Positions 1 to 10,870 of a DNA stretch of 64,000 nucleotides are shown here, piece by piece. The DNA is taken from assembly GCA_009869945.1 (NCBI GenBank), contig WIXG01000004.1, forward strand, positions 558,001-622,000, read 5' to 3'. The DNA comes from Mesaphorura yosii. Taxonomy: Eukaryota > Arthropoda > Collembola > Poduromorpha > Tullbergiidae. Every line of letters begins with the position of its first letter. The stretch's first letter is position 1. The position numbers and the translations under genes were made by a program. The notes under the pieces are model-generated. The model was not told where the DNA came from, did no database searches, and was given only the letters and a program-made list of their open reading frames with translations.

Positions 1-2
1 CT

Positions 3-296
3 AAAAAAGGCGAATCGTACGTAGTTCTCTACATTTCTCTTTGTAATTGCTTTCAAGAGACAACAGAAGCTGAACTGCTGAACATAAAAAAGTATCTTGA
101 AATAATACCAAATTATAAAAATGTGAATAAATGGAGAATTGAAGGAATTGTAGAACGTTCCGCATGGCGTACGTTTTATTTTTGTGCGGGAACGGGCTCG
201 AATAATAAATTAAATAAGTACATCAGAAAGTTCTCTTATTTTATCCGAGAAAAGTACTCCGCATTTGAGAATAAGAAGAATTTAAAAATAATATAA
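3..296 (+). CDS. 3' end of an unidentified open reading frame, cut by the left edge
   Basis: An open frame of 97 codons runs from the first bases of the window to a TAA at 294-296 with no internal stop. It has no start here, so it is either the 3' part of a gene or a terminal exon. The translation is rich in Lys, Asn, Glu, Tyr and Ile, contains three Trp or Cys-bearing segments, and ends in a Lys/Asn-rich tail. This reads more like protein than most frames nearby. I recognise no family, signal peptide or clear membrane segment. The DNA is A+T rich, so 97 codons without a stop is unlikely by chance but not impossible. A plausible acceptor inside the frame could shorten the true exon. The call is tentative: part of an unknown gene or of an old mobile element would both fit. 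Confidence 0.35.
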   Translation, partial: KKGESYVVLYISLCNCFQETTEAELLNIKKYLEIIPNYKNVNKWRIEGIVERSAWRTFYFCAGTGSNNKLNKYIRKFSYFIREKYSAFENKKNLKII

Positions 297-3200
297 AAAA
301 TTCGTTATCCATATTTTATACTTCGTGGCTGTGAGCAGGGATGAATTTTTATACTCGTCGAGAAGCCTTAAACTAAAAGAGGTCTGCATTCGCTTTCGCT
401 CTCGCCGGATGAGAAATAAAGGGTTGAGGTTCACATGCTCGCACCACAAGCACACGCGAGTCTCACCGACGGAGAAAGCGAAAAAGATATAAAAATTACT
501 TACTAAGCAGCTGAGGAGCAACTGATTTGCATTGAGTGCGATGGATTTGAGGGCAAAAGTAGTTGCGAGAGATGAAATATGTGGGTCCATTATGCAGAGA
601 ACATGCACAGTTTGGGGAACAATTTTCGTTTCGTAAATATGGCGCTGGCCCAGCATATTTGCATAAATATGTCTTTTCAACATCCATCAAAGTGATGAAA
701 TGGTCTTAACTCTGAAATTTGCATCTTCTTTTTTCTTAACTTTTCCCAACTATCACTCGGAATCGCTGCATATTCTCGAGTTCTGTCTGCGTCCGCACTC
801 GCTACTCCGAATTATATTCCGTTTTGGTCTATTTTCCTCCCTTGCCTTTGCCATTCCACTTCCACGGACTGAGTGCGAGCACATTCGCGGATCATATTAT
901 AAATATGGTAGACCAAGAAGGGTAAAAGAAACGTATAAAAAGGAGAAGACCATTTTTCATATTTGGCCCGACAACTCTTAACTTTATTTTTTTATTCCCG
1001 CTCTCCGCGTTTGCGTTGTGGCTGCTTCTGCTCTTCTTTCCAACACATAATTTCTTCTTCGACAGAAAAGTCTTAAAACCAAATGATCCTTGACTTATCG
1101 TCAACAATTCTTTTCTCTCGGGTGCTGATCCTCAATCTCCTTCCACGGTCTCGTCTGGTTACACGTTTCTGTTTTTATACATCTCAGATCGTCACATCTG
1201 CATTTTAACCACCACACATTACGACTACATACGCCAGACCAAGTCATATATAACAAAATGATTTTACTGTTCCCAGCCACAAAAGAAAATTCTGTCCCTG
1301 GAATCATAAACATCAATTACCATACATTCACGGCTCCCTTCGCCCAGCTCCACTCGCCCAAGTCCGCGCGCATTTCAACACCAACGCGCAGCCTCTCCGA
1401 ATCTCTTTCAAAGTTTGTGGTTTACAAAAATTTTATTAGACCGAGATTACTTTTTCTCACTGTCTCCACAAAAAAAGAGTTTTATGAGCGGGAGAAATTG
1501 TCAAAAGATTTAAATGCCGTCGGGTGTCTGTCGGCCGCCGAGAAGAGTTATTCGTGTTGGCACCGTCGCCACTTTATGATCATATGCGAAGCAAGCGCCA
1601 AATGAATGATATCTTGACAAGTTTTTGCATACGGAGAAAGTATTACGATTATTATGGCGTTAGCTGTTAGCTGTGTGAAAGTGTACGGGCCGAAATTACG
1701 GAATTCCCACTTGCAATGAACCCAACTCGGTAATGTTAGGATACGAAGTGGGATTTTTTGCTTTCTGAAGAGGTCTCATCTCAATTCGTCATTTTTACAG
1801 CCCACTATAGGGTCCATGAGGTCCTATTGTTTTTAGCTGAACTGAATTTTCATCCCAAATAAAATAATAATTTAAATGATCAATCTTTTCTGGGGCACCA
1901 AAAAACTCAACAATGTTTAAAGTATTGATAAGAAAATGTAAAGGTTTATGTTACGTAGTGTGACAGAGCCGCGCATGGTGCATCTCATTCAGCGTCTATC
2001 ACGTGGATGAATAAATATTAGATGAGCACGAATAAAGAAATTAACCAGGTTCCGGAGTTTCAGCGTACGTTTGCGTTTGCCACGAAGTCGTAATATTTTA
2101 TTGCCAATTATTCTTTCAGATTTAGTTCGTCATTCAAATGTTCCAGCTCATGACGATATAACTTAAGACAAATTATTGTAGCACGCTCATCGTTATTACG
2201 ATTACTCAGACTCGTAATAATAAAATGCTATCTCACCACCATTAATAATGACAGACTGTTGTGAAGTTGTGATAAACTGGAGTTGTGAAACTAGTTGACA
2301 GTCGCATTTACATAAATTGTTTTGGGAGGGGAATGCGTTTTGTGTGAAACCCCAACTCGAAGTCTCGGATCGGCAATAAATAGCAAGTCATAATAATAAT
2401 CTTGTTAAAGTACGTTTTCGGCGCCCGGCCGCTGTTCTATGTTCTGTATGCATATCTTTGCCGTGACGCGACGCTTAACTGTAGCTAATCGCTGGACAGA
2501 AGAATGTGAGTAGCTAAACAGTGATGCATTGAGCTTTCAAAACTCATGTCGGAAATTGAGTTAAGCATCATGTAATACGGATAATGCAGATTACTTCTGC
2601 TGTGAATAATGTGCCTCAAGTTGTTGTTAATGATATTACGAAAGTGGTGAGTCGGTGAGTGAATGCTCGTCGCGTCAAGTCTACAACAACAAAACAAATC
2701 CTGTTACACGCAGGCAGAAAGAAAACGCAGAATATGGACCCGGGGATTGGATAGTAGTCATGAGTGACGAGATGAGAGATGGAAAGAGGAGGAAAAGCAT
2801 ATAGGATGAAAGCAGTGAGCTGGAAATGATGAATTTTCCAATTGAACTCGTTTGCTACTTTTTTACACCAAAGCATCACATGGAGAGCATGAGAGATAAA
2901 ACAAGATGAACAAATGTTGTATTTTCTCTTGACTTGGAGTTTGAGGGTCGCTGGTCGTGCCGTAGTCTACTGCTGAATTCGAGGGAAAGAGTTGAAAAGT
3001 GAAGTTTGGAGAAAAACAAGTTGTCTACGCTTCCTTGCATTACAATCCATCTTGATCATTCTTCATAAAATCTAGAATACCAAATTCATAATTTCTCACT
3101 CTGTTCCGAGGAACGGATGAAATACGACTAGACGACACGAACTTGCATGAGTGAAACCACGGCAAAGTGGCGAGATAGACAGACAGATATAGGAGGGACG

Positions 3201-3547
3201 ACTGGGAAGACGCGTCAAGTCAATCTACTCAATTACTCAATTCCATTTCTATATATTCATACTATTAATAATAATCACAGTTTGAAAATTGTGAAAACCC
3301 ATTAACGATATTGGAAAACAACTCGGCTGAATGCCCACGAAACTGAAAATAACATATTCCGGGAATGAATGGAGAGAACGTTGAAAACAAATGTTCTGCC
3401 ACTTTTTGGGTGGAAGGATGGAAAACCAAAAAGCGTGATAAAGCCAATCTTTATTCCATTGCACTGTCAGATTAATAAACACGGAATTATTTGAACAAGA
3501 ATGAAAGTCTTTGTCGGGTTTTCTTCCGGCAATCCTTGCACTCATTT
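297..3547. other. Intergenic stretch without recognisable genes
   Basis: I see no exon chain with homology on either strand. Open frames here are below about 135 codons, overlap one another on both strands and resemble no family. The DNA is A+T rich with many short AATAAA-like runs, which are uninformative without a neighbouring gene. Confidence 0.5.
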
Positions 3548-4500
3548 TCTCAGCGATGTCAGCAAAATTCCGGTCACCACAATTATGCTGCCAGTAATTC
3601 TAAACAAAAACACTGCTGCCTAAAACTTGAATCTATTAATTAACCGATGTTATTAAATAATATGCGCAATTAATTAGAAACGCACACTTACGATATCGAG
3701 TCAGGATACTAGCCCAAAAACATGATATGCCATAAAAATGCGAATAGCACGTACGACAGACTAATTATTGAGACGTTTCCAGCCTCTTCATATTTCAACG
3801 CAAGAATTGTAAACCAGCAAATGTAAGGAAGATTAATGCCTTAATGATGAGAATGTCATCCAGCTCAGTTGGACAACGAAAAACTTCTGGATAGAGCTAG
3901 CTGAACTCACTAACAGGCCACCAATTCCATATCCAAAAATTAAAGTGGCAAAGTCAATTTTTGGCAGCTTCCGGGTCAATATTATGGAAGTTCCGGAACA
4001 GAAAAGAGCCAGCACTGCTAGACCTATTCCAATCTGAATGTGAATTACGTTGAGAAAATCCAAAGTTTATTCCGATTGTAAGTGTAATGGTTTAATTTAC
4101 AATGGTGTCAGTGCTAAACTCGCCCTGTCCAGTCAGCACGGGTGCCCTTGACAGTATGAACAATTCACTTATTGCTAGTGTTGCTGAAAGGATGCAGACA
4201 ATGTTGCACTTTTCGTGGAGACAAAAAACGCAAAACTAGATACAAGAGCAGGTGTGGATTGAGTTATGACATTCAGCAAAGCCCAGGAACGTTTGCGCAG
4301 CGACTCGCAAGATGATGCAATTTCCGTTTCCAGAAATACAGATACAGAATGACTGGAATGGTGGGGAAATGTCCACAATAACGCCAAAACGAAAGCGTGA
4401 ATAGATGAAAGTCATCCAACACTTTTTGCTGTCAGTGCCATTAATGACATTGTCATGTTGGCGAATATGGGCAATAAAATTCCAAGGTATCTGTGTCATT
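3548..4500 (-). pseudogene. Decayed SLC35G1-like drug/metabolite transporter (EamA fold)
   Basis: Minus-strand translation gives successive pieces of an SLC35G-type transporter in the correct order but in changing frames. A first membrane segment reads YLGILLPIFANMTMSLMAL (about 4497-4430). A GNCIILR piece lies near 4320, and STPALVSSFAFF near 4260-4220. EKCNIVCILS, the loop after helix 4, lies near 4210-4185, followed by RAPVLTG near 4145. IGIGLAVLALFCSGTSIIL starts at 4033, ALKYEEAGNVSIISL lies near 3795-3750, and the C terminus GSIIVVTGILLTSLRK ends in TGA at 3548. Introns remain, with good sites at 4100-4034, 3910-3840 and 3690-3600, so this is not a processed copy. Lesions seen: frame changes near 4425, 4280, 4222 and 3805, loss of about one helix near 4280, and a TAG near 3710 where the family usually has Glu after FLG. 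Sequencing indels could explain single shifts, but not the whole set. Confidence 0.6.
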
Positions 4501-7500
4501 TTGGTTTTGTCTATCGGCTTAAGGACTGCAAAGCCAACTAAGAAATTCTTCACTGGAGATGCACCGGTTTGCACTGAATTATCGTTATGGTCTGTTACGA
4601 CCTTAATTGTAAAAGTTGAAATGATTGTGATAGCTGAAATATTATCGGAACACACTTCCGAATCTTTGGTTTTCGAAGAAATGCAATTCAGCGAGTAATA
4701 ACGTTGGCGACTCATCAACGGCATGGTTAGGAGTACAACTTGTAACTTGACGCATTGACGACTGCTTTTAAAGAATTTGAAACAGAATCATTCTTTCATC
4801 ACAGTACACCAAATGATGAAAATCGCAATTTACCAACAATTGAATTTGAACAATTCTACTCTCCCACTGTCTGTTGTGGCAGTTGTGGGATCTCCAATTT
4901 TTAGTAGAGTCCAATTAAGTGTCATCCAAAATGAATGGATCTCATGCGCACATGGTTATTTGAATCTTAATAGTTTGGACATCCTGTTACGGCTGACAAA
5001 TGAATCGCATGTTTAAGCGATCTTGACCTTGCAAATGCTAATAATTATGCAGGCCGCAGAGCATGACTTTAAATTGTCACTTTTTGTGCATGCGTGCATG
5101 ACAACATTTACTCGAGTAAAGTATGCCTCAGCTTCAGAAACTGAAATTATTTAAGCATCCGGATTTCGAGGGTTGCGGCTGCTGCAACTAAACGAACCCG
5201 ACGAAACAGGAACAAGTCCACGGCTAGCCGTTCAGTTTCCGCGGAGGGAGTAACAACAACACGCGCCGTTGTACAACAAAAGGAAGCAACATTCTCAAGT
5301 GATGGATGGGTGACATCAAAAGATTAATTGGAAACTTATGCACTAGGGAATTGCTGAAATTGATTGTGTGTTGTGCGGCTTTTTATCATTCCGTACATAA
5401 ACACTTCAACGTTGCAGCTGCTGTCTCTGCAATCGCATTGCGACTGCCATGCACGTTATCGCTACCATAAGACAAAAGCTATTATTCGCTTATGGAATTC
5501 TTCGCTTCTAATCTTCGACTCAGATTGTGCTTGATTAAATTGAGACTCGGTTTCAGGACACACATTCAACGCGTTTCTTTTCCCTTCGAGGATTCTTGGA
5601 GAGGAGCGTCAATCTTGGAAGCGAACCCATGCTGCCTAGACTCAATCAATCCAGCTCTTGGAAAATAAGTTGAAATACTGGGCTCACCTGACGGGCCTGA
5701 AAGACTCGAGTTTGCTGTCACGTTCTCCTAGTTTCGACCTTACAGCAGTAGTTCGAACTAACCCCAAGCTGAAAGGAAAGTGTTGTTGATTCAACGTATG
5801 AGCCGACTTGAATTGGAATCTTTTAGTGACTTTGTGGTAAAGCTTACCAAGAGTGCTTCAGTTTATGTCAACGAATCGTGGTTTAATTCTGGCTAGCTTG
5901 AGAGCTTTTGACCATACAAGATGTAAAAACTTAGTTAATTGATGAATTCATGGATGGTTGGGAGAGATAATGTTAGTGCATGATGCAAGAGAATGTGCGT
6001 TTGGTGCAGCCAATAAGACCGGTGTATAGGCTCATAATATAACTGTCGGACAGAATACTTATGAGAAAAATGAGAAAAATCTTGGCAAACAAGCTGCTGT
6101 TTTGGTCACTCAAGCCAACACCACAAACAACATTCATATTAACAGCGGTCGGGTCATCTTTCTTTCCTTCCTTACTTCCTCAGTCTGCTCAACAAGCTCC
6201 ATGATTTGATTATAATATATTAATGTATTTGATCTGTCAGAATAATATATTTGTATCTGTCAAGCATGGCACAACGCTGCTGGGTGAAGCCAGCGTAGCC
6301 CGGCTCTTTCCTGGCAGGGTAGGACGGGAGAAAGAGAAAGAATTGACTCAGAGAGAATATGGAAAAATAAAGAATAAATTCGGGCAAAAGTCTGTATCAT
6401 CATCTTTAGTTATGACTGCATGCCTTGCTCACTGCAGCGCTTTCGCGGCAAATGGAATCGTAACTCGTGAACCTAATAGAGAAAAATATGATTGCGAGAA
6501 GTTCCTAGCGGTGTTGGTCGTAATTTGCGGGACTGTTTTAAGAGGATTCATCGAGCCGCACGTAAGTTTGTGGGTTATCAGATGGAAGAGAGGAAACAGA
6601 TTTGCAGACGTTGACTTATTTCTTCATGGCCCTTTCTTCTCCTTCATTTCACTCAGCAGCGGTGCTAACGTGGAATGGAGGAGACATGTGGAAAAGTTCT
6701 AAGCACAATAAGTCGTTGGTATTTTGAGCAAAGTTTTTGCCAACTAAATGAATGTAAGTCTCATCTCATCTAATAATATGTTCCCCTTCTGCCTCTCTCG
6801 TTTCCAAAGATTTGTCTTTATGATCATGGTGATGACGGTCGTGAGCTTGATGCGATGGGTTTTGTGGTTGGGTTCAATGTGGTTACTAATGCAATATAAT
6901 CATTGGGAGCGTGCTGTACATTTGTGAGACTTAACTAAGCGAGAAGTTTAAGTACGCCACAGAATGCATGAGCCTGCAGACACTCTGTACCGTTTATTGC
7001 CTCCATTCTTGTGAATCTTTCGGACGAGTTTAGTTTGCCCATCGTCGCATGAAAGTGAAAGAGAAAAGAAAAGCAATTCTTCATCACAATAAAATTGCGT
7101 CTGCCTTCCTTCCGAAGTGCATGGCATTCAATATTGAGTCGTCTATAGTCAATTGACTAATATTTATTTGCCTTCGTACTCCGAAATATTGGACCGTTTC
7201 GGGAAGGAGAGCTGTCTTGTTTTTATTAGCTCCAATTTCATATCCCTTCTTCAGGCTGGTGAGAACATACTTTCTTCAGCTTTTAATGTAACCTGCAAAA
7301 TATTCAGAATGAAGACATTGAGCCAAGTATTCCAAATCTTTGAGTGCACATTAAATAATAAATGTCCAATGCCCATGAATATTGATAAAAATCAGATTTC
7401 ATTTTAAAAAAATTAATTTGGACAACAAAGCGTTAATTCAGATTCTAAGCACACGCATGCGAATTGTGGTTTGCCGCGGCTCGGCTTCATCTGTTCAATG

Positions 7501-9283
7501 ATAACACGGATACAAGGAGTAATAAACAGCGTTTGTGCAATAATCTGAAGAAACTCTTTCTCTCGCTTCTCCTGTACCAATTGTGTACTGAACCCATTAC
7601 GCCACGAAATATTATTTTGTACCCTTCACGTAGCTCCGCAGTGTTGTATTGCTAGTTTGTCAAAGGAGAGAAATCTGCTACGAGAGTCTGGAGTTGAGAA
7701 GCTAATATTTTGAAATTGAGATTGCTTATCTTTCTATAAAAGCAGAAGTAGCGGAGAAAGGCAACTTTATTTTTACAGATTCCACTTGCTAACTGTCAAG
7801 TTAAGGATAAATTGTGAGTGCAGAGTGCACAAGGCCTGGACGGGAAACGAGTCTCCGATTCCTCTCTTCGAATGCAATGCAAGATATGCAGAAAGCATCG
7901 TATCATAAAATCCTAAACAAAAACTGTATCACCGTAGCAATCTGGGTGCTGGTGCTCAAGTTGTTGACTCGCCAGGAAGTTTTATGCCAATGCATTACGC
8001 GGTGGAGGAAGTGAGAAAAAGAATCCGATAAATATGACATACAGTATGCTTTCCCTCTGCTTGCTACGAGAAAAGTATGGCAAGGGGCAATATTGTGTTA
8101 TTGTTATGATGCAAAAGTTTAGGCCATAATTTTTGGGAATGCGACGCAAGTGTCATCCTAAACCAAACACAAGTATTTCCAGAATCAATCTTCGAATCCC
8201 TTGCGTGAAATTGCATAAAACTAGATGCTGCTTTTAATTTGATTGGGAATATGAAACAGACAGCCTCCGATAGCGCCTAAAACCTGAATGTGGGCATATC
8301 TTGACATTTCCAAAATAGTTTCAACGACGTAAATTGTTTGTGACCAATACCTCAACTAAACGCTCATTTTGTATCCTAAAATCAGGGTGCAAGAAAGCAA
8401 AATCTGAGGTAATTTTAAGTTTCACTGCCTTAAATGCCAGAACTTTAAATGATGTTACCTAAATTATAACTAGCGATTAAGATAACGCCGGACTCAAACG
8501 ACTGGAATATGTAAATTAGTAGATGCGTCGCGCCCGTTTCCTTTCTTGTAGACCAAGTCTTTAATCGTAAAAGTAGGACCTCTTGACCAGAATCTTGAAT
8601 TGCGCTATCCATGATGTTCATGATACAGTTTCATTTAAAGCCGGGTGAAAACGTCCTGGCTAAACTGGCTGTCATCTTTCGTATCTGAAAATCGGAACTC
8701 TGTGACTGAATGGAAGCATTTGTTCAACTTTCCTGCAGATTCTCTGTTATCTCGTATTCCAATGAGAGAACTCACTAAGAAGTTTCTGCTCAGGAAGAGG
8801 TTTAGCGGAGTAAACCATCTCACAACGTCTCGTCAGATTAGGATGGTATCATTCTAATCTTGCAACAATTACAAAAGACCGTAGGACCCGTGGCTGGAGC
8901 GTGAACTGTGAACCATTTCAAAATTTCAAAACAGATTAGCATTATGACTTTTATTGCTTGCACAAACAAACACACAGGAGAAGGAGACACCAATTGGCTT
9001 ACTTTTGCTATTTACCATAATTGCAAGGTCTAAGTTTTCTTAAACGAGATGCCAAGTACTAAAAATGACAAGATAAACAAACCTCAGGGGAAAGTTATGC
9101 TAATTATTCGTAGTTTTTAGCAATTGACTGGGCTTTGAACTTATCACGGAACACTGCTTTAACAAAAGTGTGCTACTCAAACGATCTTCTACGAACTGAA
9201 CGACTGAGGACATTATCACAGGATAAGATTACACAATTAAGTTGAACTTAAGTTGCATCTTCAACGAAGCACATTTAAAATGT
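4501..9283. other. Intergenic stretch without recognisable genes
   Basis: No homologous exon is visible. The largest open frame, 6223-6702 plus (159 codons), has no recognisable domain and is flanked by no matching splice chain. A minus-strand AATAAA at 8950-8955 lies about 330 bases past the zinc-finger stop, so the right end of this stretch is probably 3' UTR of that gene. Confidence 0.5.
8950..8955 (-). promoter_or_regulatory. Candidate poly(A) signal of the zinc-finger gene
   Basis: AATAAA on the minus strand, about 330 bases downstream of the zinc-finger stop codon. The position is plausible but no transcript evidence is available. Confidence 0.35.
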
Positions 9284-10870
9284 CTATACGACAATGGGCT
9301 TGGATTCATGCTCAATCGTAGCGTCGTGGATCATCTCCTCTGCTCTGTCCTGATGCGCTGTCATGTGGCGGGTCAGATGATGACGCTCGCGAAATGTTTC
9401 CAGACACACGGAACATTTCAATTTGTCTTCGCGTTTCTTTTTCATTGGATCGGTTTCGCGTTTGTGATGCGATCTCATGTGGTAGACAAGGTCCGATGTC
9501 ATGCGAAATCCAATGTTGCATTTCGCGCACACATTCTGAGCAGGGAGGGTCAACGAAGTGAGCGAAGGTGGGAGTAGAGTTGCGGTGACCATTGGATTTC
9601 CAGTTGGGGACACCGCCGATGGAGCACCGTTGCCATTTGCGCCAGAGTTGGGATTACCATTATGATGAAAACCCTGCATCGGGGTTGGACTGACGAGCCC
9701 GAGGTTAGCAATCGGAGAATTCGTTGGTGATTGAGACAGAATCATAGCTGCAGCCGCCGCGGAGGGATACGGCGCATACGGATGAGGGTACAGATTCTCC
9801 GGTGAAAATCCGTTCGCCGCAGCAGCACGAATCTTGTTCATCGTGCTCTGCTGTTGATGTTGATGAAATGCAGAAATGATTTGCTGATGTTGCTCTTTGG
9901 TCAGTTTTTCACCAAGCATTGGTGGTGAAAACGTACTTGAAGGTTGCGGGTTCAATGAGTGAGAAGCTGAACCGTTGTGAGCCTGGTGATTATTGCCCAT
10001 CAATGGCGATGGCAAATGGATTGGAAATCTACCAATTTGTGGTAGAAAAGTTAATGACGAGGGCGGCAGATTTCTCGCCTGGAATGATGCACTCGAGACA
10101 AGGTCGTGATTTGTCCTTAAATGTACACTGTCAAATGACTGCCGTTCGGGGGATGAGGACTCATCTTTCATATGTTGGCTGTGGAGATAGTGCATGTCCG
10201 AGGGTGAAGAGAGTTGAGGCGATAAATCATTCAATTTCTTAGAGTCGGGTCTTGCTCCTTGCGCCGATGATTTAATGGACTTCTGGTCAGCTGCCTGAGA
10301 ATTTCTGTTCTTTCGACTCAAACCTCGGCCACTTGTTTTCGGATTACTGCTGGTATCAGCATTACTTTGATCTTTCCATAAATTTTGAACCAAGTAGCCA
10401 TTACTATTATTGTTATTGCCACTGGGAGTCGCAAATAATTTATATTTCGAACCATTTTCCAGCAACGCTTTGTTATTTTGACATGATCCATTGTTTATTA
10501 CATCAGATGAACTATTAGTGCCACTGCGCACACTGAAATTGTGATTTGTGACCTGACTACTTTCAGTTTTTAGAGCAGAAGCAGCTGAGTTTTGAGATAA
10601 AACTGTGAAACGATTATTGCACTGATAGTCATCTTCTTCGACAAGAACTGAGCTCGGAGAGAATTTTTCATTTCCAGTAATTGATGGAGCTTCATCGCTA
10701 GTCTCACTTTGCCCGGTGAGAAAAGCGATGTCGAAAGTACGCTTTTTCTTCGGTGCGGCAGACGAAGGAGACGAAGACTCCGAAGTGACCACGATTGCTG
10801 AATCCGGAGACGACGACGAAGCTGGTGAAAAAGCCATTTTGGATTTGGCTTCGAAAAGTCCCATAACCAC
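9284..10870 (-). CDS. Two-finger C2H2 zinc-finger protein, PRDM8/ZNF488-like
   Basis: A single uninterrupted frame of 528 codons. The first 400 residues are disordered and Ser/Asn/Pro/Gln rich, with short Ala, Gln/His and Asn runs. Near residue 43 a KKKR basic stretch is followed by TFDIAFL, which fits the eh1-like pattern F-x-I-x-x-L used to bind Groucho-type corepressors. Two C2H2 fingers lie at about 455-515. The first is C-x2-C-x12-H-x3-H with core FRMTSDLVYHMRSHH. After a basic linker comes the second, with core FRERHHLTRHMTAH. From family knowledge, this pair is characteristic of PRDM8 and ZNF488, which are nuclear repressors. No PR/SET domain is visible, so the layout is more like ZNF488. 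I took the first Met; a second Met two codons later is equally possible. The gene has no introns, unlike most neighbours. Family assignment is from memory of the finger cores. Confidence 0.72.
   Translation of the reverse strand: MVMGLFEAKSKMAFSPASSSSPDSAIVVTSESSSPSSAAPKKKRTFDIAFLTGQSETSDEAPSITGNEKFSPSSVLVEEDDYQCNNRFTVLSQNSAASALKTESSQVTNHNFSVRSGTNSSSDVINNGSCQNNKALLENGSKYKLFATPSGNNNNSNGYLVQNLWKDQSNADTSSNPKTSGRGLSRKNRNSQAADQKSIKSSAQGARPDSKKLNDLSPQLSSPSDMHYLHSQHMKDESSSPERQSFDSVHLRTNHDLVSSASFQARNLPPSSLTFLPQIGRFPIHLPSPLMGNNHQAHNGSASHSLNPQPSSTFSPPMLGEKLTKEQHQQIISAFHQHQQQSTMNKIRAAAANGFSPENLYPHPYAPYPSAAAAAMILSQSPTNSPIANLGLVSPTPMQGFHHNGNPNSGANGNGAPSAVSPTGNPMVTATLLPPSLTSLTLPAQNVCAKCNIGFRMTSDLVYHMRSHHKRETDPMKKKREDKLKCSVCLETFRERHHLTRHMTAHQDRAEEMIHDATIEHESKPIVV

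Noticed and set aside
4236-4724. 162-codon minus-strand frame as an independent gene
   Set aside because: It overlaps the transporter pseudogene and only part of it matches the family; upstream residues show no domain.
6223-6702. 159-codon plus-strand frame
   Set aside because: No recognisable domain, no splice partners and no protein-like periodicity that I could see.
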